DNA from: Cochliopodium minus
Lineage: Eukaryota; Discosea; Himatismenida; Cochliopodiidae
Reading direction: 5' to 3'
Assembly: GCA_024220525.1 (NCBI GenBank)
Contig: JAMYWO010000016.1
Location: 158,021 to 171,906 of the forward strand
Length of the DNA stretch: 13,886 nt
Shown: positions 1 through 9,791 of the stretch, piece after piece
How positions within the stretch are numbered: the first letter of the stretch is position 1
Layout of the letters: every line of letters starts with the position of its first letter
The notes under the pieces: model-generated
Database searches by the model: none
What the model saw: the letters and a program-made list of their open reading frames with translations, nothing else
What the model was told of the DNA's origin: nothing
Translations under genes and position numbers: made by a program

Positions 1-29
1 TTTTTTTTTTTCAAAGTGCAAAGAGGAGA

Positions 30-643
30 TTAGTTCAAACCAGCATTTTGTTTACAAACTCTATAAGCTCTTTCGAGAGGTCCGAAACAATGATCAGCAC
101 CATTACGAACAAAATCAGCACGGCATTGAACAAAGCTGGTATAAACAGGGTGGGTGTTTGCTGCAGTTGTGGTGGAAACATATTGAACACATTGGTTTGC
201 TCTGTTATCGAAAGTATATCCTAATCCACAAACTGGAAATGGGCAGTTGGTTCCTGCGTTGGTTGCCAATGAATCAGCACAGTTAATTACAAGACCACAA
301 CAGTCTCCTCCTATAAAAATTTTGGGAGAATAAATTTAATTACTTTTTGATTATTTGAGAGATGGATTTGAATTCAAAATATTGAAATAAATTTTGATAA
401 ATTTTCTTTGTTTAATGTTGAATTTTCTTTATTGTGATGATATCAGTATTTTATATTATTTAATGGCACTGAGATAGAAAAATAATGTATTTCTTCTTTG
501 TATGTTATATATTCATTTTTCAGGATCTTTTATAAAAATTTACCTTCACATTTTCCATTTGCCAAAGTTCCTCCACTTGGTGCAGTACAAGTTGCTCCCA
601 AAGCAATTACAATTAAAGCCAAAAAGACAATGATATATTTCAT
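30..643 (-). CDS. Small secreted cysteine-rich protein, two exons
   Basis: Read as exon 1 at 643-544 and exon 2 at 310-30, joined over a 233-nt GT...AG intron (phase 1), giving about 126 residues. The N-terminus MKYIIVFLALIVIALGA is a clear signal peptide, so the product should enter the secretory pathway. The mature part holds 11 cysteines (about residues 19, 32, 37, 38, 44, 56, 61, 74, 96, 108, 119), including a Gly-Asp-Cys-Cys-Gly motif at 35-39, which suggests a disulfide-stabilised extracellular or lysosomal protein. The ATG at 643 is chosen because only it supplies the signal peptide; exon 2 alone has no good ATG. The last codon is Asn followed by TAA. I do not recognise the family. The intron join rests on phase and on the continuing Cys-rich pattern. 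Confidence 0.75.
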
Positions 644-1138
644 TTTTACTGTATAAATAAGAGTTTGTTAATCCAAAGAAAGTGAGAAAATAATAGTAAA
701 ATTGATTTACATTTAACAGATTTTTTTTTTTATATTTTTTAATTGATTTTTTGTCTTTTCATTTACACTGGCAAAAAAAAAAAATGTTATTCCTTTTGAA
801 AATTGGTAATATAAATGACAATACAATTCGATAGTTTATCCCAATGATCAAATTTTATTCATATAGTTTTTGATTTTATATCAAGTAGAAAAATCTAACA
901 AGAAAATGAAAAATATTAGTTTTGATGTATTCAGTTATACACATTTAATGATACTTTTTAGTCAAATACAAAAATAGAAAGAAATATTCAAAAAGATTTA
1001 TTCTAATAAATATTTGGATTTGAAATAAATAAAAATGAAAGGGAACATTTGAAAAGAACGATCAAGAAATTCTCAATATCCTACAAAAAAAAATAAATAA
1101 AAAATTAATTGCAAAAAAAAAAAATTAAAAATTAAAAA
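644..1138. other. AT-rich intergenic region, no gene seen
   Basis: This 495-bp stretch separates the 5' end of the cysteine-rich gene from the 3' end of the SAH hydrolase exons. It holds T-runs and A-runs (near 720-740, 771-783 and 1084-1140) and no reading frame with coding character on either strand. It should contain the promoter of the cysteine-rich gene and the 3' end of SAH hydrolase, but I see no defined motif. Confidence 0.6.
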
Positions 1139-1905
<767 letters not shown>

Positions 1906-1910
1906 CTTNT

Positions 1911-1985
1911 TATTTTTTATTTTTTATTTTTTATTTTTTATTTTTTATTTTTTATTTTTTATTTTTTATTTTTTATTTTTTTTTT
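1911..1985. repeat. 7-bp simple repeat (ATTTTTT)n beside an undetermined base
   Basis: About ten near-perfect copies of a 7-bp unit, ATTTTTT on the plus strand, ending in a longer T-run. An N stands at 1909, between the repeat and the SAH hydrolase exon. On the minus strand the repeat fills the putative intron between the last membrane-protein exon and the first SAH hydrolase exon. Arrays like this are prone to slippage and misassembly. Confidence 0.95.
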
Positions 1986-1993
1986 AAATTTAC

Positions 1994-3926
1994 CCAATCT
2001 CCATCCATTATTGCAACTTCATCAAAAGAATCACAACCAATTTGGTTCAAAATTTGATTAGTGAGAGATTGTTTGGTGGAGATGAAATAATGCACATTGG
2101 ATTTCTTTTCGTAAATTTTTAAAGGAAAGCCGTTATCTTCTTTGGGAAGCCTAGAAATATGTTTTGAAGGAAACAAAAAGAAAACTGGCCCTCCTAAAAT
2201 TAAATTAGAAAAATTCAATTAATTCAAAAATTAATTGAATTATAAAAATTGATAAATTTAAAATAAAAAATAAAAATAAAAATTAAATTAAAACAAAAAA
2301 TATTAATTTTTAAACAAAAAATTAATCCAAAATTAATAAAAAAATTAAAATTGATATATTTAAGAAAAAAATCAATAAATAATTAAAAAATAAAAAAAAT
2401 TAAAATAATTAAATTAAAATTAAAAAAAAAAATTAAAAATTAAAAATTATAATACCAGTTGCATTTGGTACGAAATACGAATGAGAGAAAGTAAGATAAT
2501 GATTTTTCCCAAAAAGTTGCAAAAGAGGGAAAATATGCATGAAAAAAAGAACTAAAAAGTGGAAAACCCCGAAATCGTTGAATGTAGGAAAGTTTTTTTG
2601 GGAAGAGAAAATGGAGGAGCAGATGCACATGCACATGCAGTTCCATGAAATGAAGGTGTGGATGTCGTGGAAAAATCCAATTCCAAAAACAATGAACAAA
2701 TGGAAAGAAATATTGAAAACTAAAATTAAATTTAAAAAAAAAATAAATAAAAATAAAATAAAAATAAAAATGTATTAAAATAAATTAAAAAAAAATTTAA
2801 AAATGAAGTTTATTAAATTACATAGAGATAAATAGACGATGGAGGAAGGGAGTATCGGAGACAAGATGAATAAAAGGCCCATAGACGCTTCTGTAATCAC
2901 GCCTCCTAAACAAAAGATGAATCTCAATGTTTCGTTAGTGATGTAATAATAAGGGATTTCAAAAACTAAACAAAAAATGTAAAAAAATTTTTTAATATAA
3001 ATAAAAATTTAAAAATTAATTTTAAAAAATGTTGATTCTTAATTTTAAAAAATATTAATTCTGAAAAATTTTAAGTTAAAAAAAAAATGTTAATTTATTA
3101 CCAAAGGGACATGTGTACTTGAAAAAATTTTTAGAAGGAATCTTGAAAAGACCAGCATAAAAGTAAAGACTTCCAAAAGTCAAAGCCAGAGTCAAATGGA
3201 GACCAGGAAAGCAAAAAGCGTACAAGGAGATGATCCAATAGTGAATGTACAACAATCTCCACATGTCAATGAAAGAGATGAGCAATAATAACGTGGCGGT
3301 GATGAAAATATACTTTTCGTTGAAGAGACATTGTATTAGGAGGAATATTGTTGTTAGTGTGAGGGTTGCGTTTAGCGTGTTGTTTTTTTGGAGGAGAGGC
3401 CCGAGGGAGGATGGCATTGACCATAGTGGCAGTTTTCTTCCTGGTTTTGAGATGTATAGATGACCTTTTGAAAGATTAATTTTGAAAAATTAATTTTGAA
3501 TTATTATGGTGGAAATTTGGATGAAATTTAATTTTATATTAAAAAGAAATTATTTCTTGAATGGGTTGTGACATATAATGATTGATCATCTTTGTTGATT
3601 TCTTCATTTTGCTATTTGTTGGATATAAAATTGTATATTAATCTGTAAACATATTTTTGTTTACCCAACCACATATTGATCTCTGCCAATGTCCCAATAA
3701 CTATTATAAATAACAATTGATTTCTAGAAGGTGTAAATACTCCAATACAATTCAAAATAGCAGTGGAGATGCTAATGAATTGCTGGATATGGTTCAATTT
3801 TCTTAGATATGTGAAGAATGTGTTCCATCTTTCTAATCCTTTCTCATCCAATTCTTTTGTTCTATAGATATAAATGAGAAAATAGATGCTGATAGCAACA
3901 TAAATTGAAGAAATCAAAATGACCAT
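1994..3926 (-). CDS. Multi-pass membrane protein, five exons, C-terminus not resolved
   Basis: Exons are 3926-3665, 3464-3102, 2965-2822, 2719-2456 and 2193-1994, with compatible phases and GT...AG borders, giving at least 411 residues. Many hydrophobic segments alternate with short loops: one at residues 2-20, more around 45-85, 115-190 and 200-300. Recognisable stretches are GSLYFYAGLFKI, an amphipathic helix near residue 170, and paired His and Trp residues in FFHDIHTFISWN. The layout recalls multi-pass families such as the HTTM (vitamin K-dependent carboxylase-like) superfamily, but only loosely, so I assign no function. The 200-nt first intron is the least certain join: it yields Trp-Leu-Gly-His-Leu-Tyr and avoids a weak ATG at 3417. 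After exon 5 (ending Asp-Gly-Asp-Trp, phase 0) the frame runs into the 7-bp repeat. Either a short tail ends there or the real 3' exons are missing. Confidence 0.72.
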
Positions 3927-4001
3927 TTTTTTTTATTTTTCTTTTTTATTTTTATATGAATTTCTCTGAATGAAAAAAAAAAAAATAAAAAAAATTATGT
4001 T

Positions 4002-5451
4002 TTAATTTCTATCCCCAAAAAATTTTTTGTATTTCTCTTTGATATCATTCTCAGTATCATGATCATAAAAAAGATCAGCAATGTTCTTGAGTTTTTTCTG
4101 GCAAATAAAATCAAAAGAAGACTGAGACTGAGAATTAAGAGATTTGATGACAGCACCGCTTTTCAAAAGTAAAGAAACTTTGTCTTGGTCGACATTTTCT
4201 TGTGAACAGACGTAGTGAAGAGGACTATTCCCGAAAGAGTCGGTTTGCTTGATTTGCGCTTTGTCCAAAAGTCCTTCTACCAGCTTGGCGCTTTTGTTCT
4301 TGCAGGCCAAAAGAAAGGCGGTGATTCCGCTAGATCCTCTAGCTCCCAAATTGATATTTGATCCTGAATAAATTAATGATGCATTAAATTATTTAAAATG
4401 AGTCGAATACAATAAGTAAGTAGCAATGAAAAAACAACGAAAAAATAATTATTTCATAATTTTTTATTTAAAAGAATCGTAATAGAGATTTAAATTTAAA
4501 AATTTATTTAAAAAACAAAAAAAAAGAGAATAAATGTCAAGAAAATACAAACAGAAAGTTTTTAATTAATAAAATTAATGTTAAAAAATTAATTAAAAAC
4601 GTGAAAAATTTTGAAATAATTTAATAAAAAAAAACCTCATAATAATTTTTACCTTTTTCTGCTAAGTAGAGAATGACTTCATCTGATATGTTTTCGTTGT
4701 TGCAAGCGACGTGAATGGGAATGAACCCATCTTTGTCAGCAAGTTCCAAATCGGATCCTTTTTCCACCAACAATTTAACAATCTCTATGTTTACATTTGC
4801 AACTGCACAAGCAAAGTGGAGAGGTGTTCTTTTTGTGGTATTATCTAAAAATTAAAATTAAAAATTAAAAATGAACGAAAAAAAATTATAATTTTGAATG
4901 GATAGATGTATATTGAAGATGGAGAAGGATATATCTTTCTAAAATCTAATCAAATTTTATTGCATTTGATTTCATTCAAAGAAAAAAAAAATTATTATTT
5001 TTTTTTGTTGTACCTGCTTGCTTCAAATCTCCACCATTTTCGACAATCAACTTGATTATATCGAAATTTATCTGTTTTACCCTTTTGAATTTGATGAAAA
5101 AATTTTGGAAATTGAATAATTAATAAATGAAGATCTCCAAAATTTCTTCTTTCTATTTTATGTTTTACCTAAAGCATTCATGGAAAGGAGATCTGCCTAA
5201 ATTGAAATTTTTTGTCAAATTAAGAAAAATTAAATTATCTTTTTGAGATCATCTGAGCTAGTATTACCATTGAGATCTTTTCTATTTGGATCAGCACCTA
5301 TGTCATATAGATCAGTGTAATACTCGTTGTTTTTGCCGTTTTTGAGGATAAATTCAACATTTTCTACTTCATTCCTATTGATAGCACCTGTTAAACCTCT
5401 TCTATCAATAAGATTTTGATATTTCTTTTTTTGGAGAGTTCCTTTTTCCAT
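4002..5451 (-). CDS. Ankyrin-repeat protein, five exons
   Basis: Exons are 5451-5268, 5196-5169 (28 nt), 5081-5014, 4844-4653 and 4363-4002; all phases agree and give about 277 residues. About six ankyrin repeats can be read: a degenerate first one with FILKNG; then DLNGRSPFHEC...IIKLIVENGGD; KRTPLHFACA...IVKLLVEKGSD; KDGFIPIHVAC...YLAEKG; SGITAFLLACKN; and FGNSPLHYVC...LLLKSGA. The C-terminus is a short charged tail ending Gly-Asp-Arg-Asn. No signal peptide or other domain is seen, so it is probably an intracellular protein-binding scaffold. The ATG at 5451 is chosen over an in-frame ATG at 5469 because it follows a run of nine A, as at other starts here. The 28-nt exon restores the consensus DLNGRSPFHEC. 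Binding partners cannot be inferred. Confidence 0.88.
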
Positions 5452-5902
5452 TTTTTTTTTAAAATTCAAATTTTTTTGTTGAACGACAACAACATTACAA
5501 AACTTTGAACAAGATGACTTTCCAATTGTTTGTTCTTTAAATAGGTTTCTTAATTGAGCAGACTATTCTGTGTAGTCACCATACCGAATAAATCATTACA
5601 ATGTTGGTCATCTAAACAAATAACTGAAAAAATAACTGAAATAAATATCTTTTCTTCATTGTCACCATACTCAACAAATACGTACAATCAATGGAGAAAA
5701 ATAGTTTGGAAGATTTCTTTATTCATGATTATTTGAGGAGTCTTCTTTAAAAAACATCTTTGTTTTTTTTTCAAAATATATCAAAAAAGAAGATTTCAAA
5801 TAAAAGTTTCATCTTCAAAGTGATAATTTTAATGCAACTATAATTGAAAAGATGTTCTGAGGGATATCCCTTTCCATCATTTTTTTATTTTTGTGATATA
5901 AT
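5452..5902. other. Intergenic region between the ankyrin and secreted-protein genes
   Basis: This stretch of 451 bp lies between the start of the ankyrin gene and the stop of the next minus-strand gene. An open frame on the plus strand (about 5554-5736) starts at TTG, not ATG, and has no family motif, so I do not call it a gene. A short direct repeat of AAATAACTGAAA-like sequence occurs near 5618-5645, and two GTCACCATAC copies occur near 5575 and 5660. The part nearest 5452 should hold the ankyrin gene's promoter. Confidence 0.5.
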
Positions 5903-6730
5903 TCAAATTTTTCTTGAGGAATTAGAAGGGCAATTCCAAGAAGGAGGAGGATCAAAAATGGATTGATCAATCTGATCAAGTTCAACGAAAGAATCAAACC
6001 AAATATCTTGTTCAATATTTTCGAACAAAGGCTGAGGATAAAAGTGTTGATAGATGGGGATTCCCTGCGGTACTGATGTGTCCAAGAACCATTTGGTGAC
6101 ATCTGTTTTACAATCCCATCTGTATGCTTGGGTAGCCCCATGGTAAACTGTGGAATTATAGGTACAAAATTGTGCAATCCAATTTTGCGTTAAAATGGTT
6201 GGTTTGCCAGGGTAGACATTGCAATTTATTTTTCTGTTTGAAATTTAATATTGAATTTTATGTTTGTGAATTAGATTTTTTTTTCTTTTGATTATGCAAA
6301 CATAGTTAAATTAGTTATTAGATGGTTTATCTCTTGATTAAGAATAATATTTTAATGATTTTTAATATCTTTACTAATTTGGAATATATTTTCAGTTATT
6401 TACAATATCTTTAAATTATCTTGTTATTTGATTCTTATACATATGAATTTACCCATTTTCTATTCTTCCATACCATTGTATAGTTGTAGAAGCAATCAAA
6501 AAATCATAAATAGAAGAAAAAGTACCAGCAAAATAGAGATCATCAGCTCTAAATTTCAAAGAGACAGAATCACAATACTGTTTGACGTATCCTTCTGCAG
6601 ATTTCGTTCCATTTAAAAAAGAAAATTGAAATTTAGCAGAATTACTCCATCTAGGAGGAAATATCGGAGGTTGAGGATCTATAGCAAATGAAAGAGCGAT
6701 TAAAGAAATAATTACAATTAAAACTCTCAT
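5903..6730 (-). CDS. Secreted protein, weakly ependymin-related-like, two exons
   Basis: Exon 1 is 6730-6453 and exon 2 is 6233-5903, joined over a 219-nt intron (phase 2), giving 202 residues and a TGA stop. MRVLIVIISLIALSFA is a signal peptide. The mature protein starts with a Pro-rich segment (IDPQPPIFPPRW) and carries cysteines in spaced positions (Gln-Tyr-Cys, Asn-Cys-Asn, Phe-Cys-Thr, Asp-Cys-Lys, Asn-Cys-Pro) and several N-glycosylation sequons. Near the end, FDSFVELDQIDQSIFDPPPS followed by Trp-Asn-Cys resembles the closing segment of ependymin-related proteins (Phe near an Asp-rich stretch, then Pro-Pro, then Cys), which are secreted or lysosomal lipid-binding proteins. That likeness is weak and from memory of the pattern only. 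The splice join is well supported: it gives Glu-Asn-Gly-Lys-Ile-Asn-Cys and opens 110 codons. Confidence 0.75.
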
Positions 6731-6799
6731 TTTTATAAAATAAAATAAACGATTTTTTAATTTTTAATTTTTTTTTTTTTTTTGGCGCAATTTTTTTTT

Positions 6800-8624
6800 T
6801 TAAAATATAAAACAATGATCTTTCTTTTTGATCACTATCTCGTGCTGTGACATGGATGATAATGCAGCTTTAGCAGTTTCACTAAAAACATCGTGAGTAC
6901 CAACTTGAGTCAAAGCAGAGCATTTTAAATGACAACAAGCACCAATTTCTTCCGATAATTTGACAATATCTACAAAAAAAAAAATCAAAAAATAAAAAAT
7001 AAAATTAAAAATAATTGAAAAATTTTATAAACCTTTATCTTTTGGACAATCATACAAATTTTTATTTTTATCTTTTAAATCTTGTTTGGTTCCCACAATA
7101 ATTATTTTTGCATTAGGGCAGCTATGATTCACTTCGGGATACCACTATTACCAAATCCAAAAATAAAAAAATAAAAATAAAAAAATAAAAATGAAATGAA
7201 AAATAAAATAAAAATTAATATTTAAATTTATTTTCGATAAAGTGAGATACCTTGGTTCTTATATTTTCAAAACTAGCAACACTTATTGTAGAATAACATA
7301 AAATAAATACATCCGTACCAGGATAAGACAACTCCCTTAATCTCTTATATTCTATGTTTAAAAAATGAATTGTTTAATTAATTATTAAGAAAAAATTAAT
7401 ATTAGTTCTTCATACCTTCTTGCCCAGCAGTATCTTTAAAAAATTTTAAAAATTTTTAAATGGAGTTTTTAATTAATAAAATTATTAAAAATTTGTTTCT
7501 TCCTCTTTTTTTTTTTTACCATATATTAATAAATTAATTTTTTTTCCGTCAATAATGATATCTTTTCTAAAATTCTTTAAATTAAAATTTTAAAAAATAA
7601 ATTCGATTAATCAATTAAAACAGATTATTACATCTAAAATGGTGGGGACATGTTCAACAGGAAACTATTCGAGAGAAGGTTTTTATTAATAAACGTGACT
7701 AATAAAATTGAATAATGTTCTTACTTTGCTTTCATTAAAAGACAATATGAGAGATGTTTTGCCCACTATTTGGGATCATATTAATTTTAAAAATAAATTA
7801 ATTCTAAAAAAGTTTGATATGTAAAAAGAAAATTAACAAATGAATGATTTTTTAAAATAAATCAATTTCAAAAAATTAATTACCAGTGCCATCACCAACT
7901 ACAACCTAATCAACAAGAAAATAAAAAGAAAAGATAAACAATTAAAAAGATACAAAAAGAAAGTTCTTACACATTTGAGCTGTTCTTGTATCTCCTCTAC
8001 GAAATCGAACTGATGATTACTTGGTTGGGGAATAACGTTGAAATTTATTTCTCTAGGAGAGGATTTAGGGGAATTATCTTTGGAATTGGATTTGGGGGAA
8101 TTAGATTTAGAAGACGAGGAAGAAGTATCAGATCTCAAAGAAAACCTCTTTTCTTTGTTTTTCGTTTTCTTATCTCCTTTCTTTTTGTTGTATTTCCCTT
8201 CTGTGTATTGTTTCAATGATTCCATCTCTTTTTTCAGCGAATCGTTTTCATGAATCAGATTATCTATGATCTCCTTGAGTGATAGGATCTCCTTGTTTAG
8301 ATTATCTTGGCATTCTTCGCCCATATTGATGGTATTTCTCTCTTTCTTTATTATCTGCCTCAATCTCTCATTTTCGGTCTTTATACGTTGCATCTTTTCT
8401 TTCCTTTTGAAATACAGCTTTGATTTCTCACAATTCAATTGATGTATCAATATTTCCTCTCTTCTTGCTTGATTTTGTGTGCATCCATATTTCTTTCCAA
8501 CACAATCGCATATCATTTTTGGGCATGATTTCTTTGTATGTTTCTCGAGGCTCCCTATCTTTATTCTCTTTCCACAATCCAAACAAAATTTATATTCTTG
8601 TTTTATTTCTATCGGTGAATCCAT
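6800..8624 (-). CDS. Zinc-finger/coiled-coil protein fused to a Rho-family GTPase, nine exons
   Basis: Exons: 8624-7971, 7905-7884 (22 nt), 7765-7725, 7664-7632 (33 nt), 7574-7520, 7433-7416 (18 nt), 7351-7251, 7144-7033, 6969-6800; all phases agree, giving 401 residues. Residues 14-34 hold C-x2-C-x11-H-x4-C and 41-65 hold C-x6-C-x12-H-x3-C, both like TRAF-type zinc fingers. About 66-145 is a charged coiled coil, and about 150-200 is Lys-rich then Ser/Pro-rich. The Rho domain starts at about 215: P-loop GDGTVGKT (222-229), switch I VPTILD (245-250), DTAGQE (269-274), TKQD (327-330), SAL (363-365). It aligns with Rac1 at a constant offset of 212 up to TKxD. Gly12 and Gln61 equivalents (G224, Q273) are kept, so GTP hydrolysis should work. 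The Rho insert is about 7 residues short. The C-terminus KKKDHCFIF is a polybasic CaaX end, predicting prenylation and membrane binding. The fingers and coil probably add partner binding or oligomerisation. Confidence 0.92.
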
Positions 8625-8893
8625 TTTAAAATCAAATGGTGTTTTTTATCAAAAGGAATTATTGCCTTATTTTTGCTTCTAATTTTTTTTTTTTATCATT
8701 CTTTTTTTTATTTTTTCTTTCAGTTAAATTTCCCACAATTTTTCAATTAAAGTACTCTTTCATATTTCTCTTTATTCACATTCTTATCTTTTTTCTTCCA
8801 AAAATTGCTTTCAACAAATCAATCATTGATTTTTTTGATTTAAAGGAAATATAATATAAAAAATTGAAATTTATTTTGAAACTCCAAAAGTAA
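8625..8893. promoter_or_regulatory. Divergent intergenic region between the Rho-fusion and F-box-like genes
   Basis: This is the only head-to-head gene junction in the window, so its 269 bp must contain start regions for the minus-strand Rho-fusion gene and the plus-strand F-box-like gene. It is T-rich on the plus strand (T-runs near 8684-8720) and lacks any recognisable TATA or operator motif distinct from the A/T background. The role is inferred from position only. Confidence 0.45.
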
Positions 8894-9714
8894 ATGGATC
8901 AATTACCCAAATTTGTGAAATATCATCTCTTCTCCTTTCTTAATTATGAATCATTGGGAAGATTGATGAGAACAAATAAAGAAAATAAAGGAATCGTGAA
9001 AGATTATTTCTCACATCACTTTATTGATTTCCATCAAACTGATTTTTTGGAATCATTGAAGCAAATTGATGGAAATACAATTGATTTATGGCCCAATAAT
9101 CCAAATATAGAAGTTGCCACACCAAATGGATGGTATGGAATTCTTAAAGGTTCATGGGAGCGAGAACATACAGATTTGAATATCATTTTTAATGGGGTTC
9201 CAAAAAGTATAAAACAAATATTATAAACTCCAATCCTTTTTTCAAATTTAAATTTTCAATTTATTATAAAGTGATGTGTGCAACTACAAACGGTAAAAAA
9301 AAAAAATGAAAGCTTTAATATTTTTCTAAAAAAAAAAAAGATTTGGCTGAGGAGTATAAAGAAAAAAGTTGGTTTGGAATCAACTTGAAAACAAAAAGGT
9401 TCATTTGTCATTCAGTAATAGTCAACAACACTTACAAGGACTACTCGATTTATCTTGATGGTTCTCATAACGGAAAGGATTGGAAACAAATCGATTCTGT
9501 TGGATGTAAAATAGACTGTTTTGAAAAACAGAAAATCAACTCAAATCAACCTTTTCAATTCTTCAGACTTCGAAATGTTGATGATTTTCAGTTTTGTTTG
9601 TCTACTTGGAGAATGTTTGGTTTTTTGCTCAAAAAAGAAGAAAAGGATGTTGAATGGAAAGAAAAACCTTCTTCTTTGACTGAAGATCAATTATATAATT
9701 TAAAAAATAAATAA
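8894..9714 (+). CDS. F-box-like protein with C-terminal galactose-binding-like domain, copy 1
   Basis: Exons are 8894-9206, 9272-9292 (21 nt) and 9341-9714, giving 235 residues. The N-terminus (LPKFVKYHLFSFLNYESL and on to about residue 40) has the Leu-Pro plus hydrophobic spacing of an F-box, the Skp1-binding module of SCF ubiquitin ligases. From about 80 to 225 the pattern (GWYGIL; SWFGINLKTKRF; GSHNGKDW; FQFFRLRNV; CLSTWRMFGFLL) resembles F5/8 type C / discoidin-like beta-sandwich folds, here a likely substrate-binding part. The protein may thus be a ubiquitin-ligase adaptor, which is an inference. Unspliced reading stops soon after 9206. Removing intron 1 (9207-9271) and intron 2 (9293-9340) with the 21-nt exon gives an open frame through Lys-Met-Met-Cys. 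It is the first of two tandem copies. Confidence 0.84.
9272..9292 (+). other. 21-nt microexon of F-box-like copy 1
   Basis: It lies between an ATAAAG acceptor and a GGTAAAA donor, phase 1 on both sides. It codes for Met-Met-Cys-Ala-Thr-Thr-Asn with split end codons. Conservation of length, phase and most residues in copy 2 (10173-10193), while the flanking introns differ, supports it as a true exon. Confidence 0.82.
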
Positions 9715-9791
9715 TAAAACAAATTTAATATATGAAACGAAATAATATAAATATAATAAAAAAATCGAAATTAATTTTAAAAACAAAGAAG

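Noticed and set aside
1911-1985. CRISPR array or satellite
   Set aside because: The 7-bp unit has no spacers, and the DNA is clearly eukaryotic; it is a plain microsatellite.
2539-2778. Plus-strand Lys/Met-rich open frame
   Set aside because: It is antisense to exon 4 of the membrane protein and continues into A-rich intron sequence, with no family motif.
5554-5736. Plus-strand frame of 60 codons in the intergenic region
   Set aside because: It begins at TTG rather than ATG, has no motif and no splice partners that I could find.
5815-6177. Minus-strand open frame of 120 codons with hydrophobic stretches
   Set aside because: It overlaps exon 2 of the secreted-protein gene in another frame. 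The frame that joins to the signal-peptide exon has the cysteine pattern and fits the splice phase.
7986-8253. Two overlapping plus-strand open frames rich in Phe, Gly and Leu
   Set aside because: They are antisense to the Ser-rich and coiled-coil coding part of the Rho-fusion gene.
7899-8624. Zinc-finger/coiled-coil gene ending by itself with a hydrophobic tail at 7899
   Set aside because: The last 23 codons are intron 1 read through: a canonical GTAAGA donor follows the Cys codon, and the next exon continues the first strand of the Rho domain in phase.
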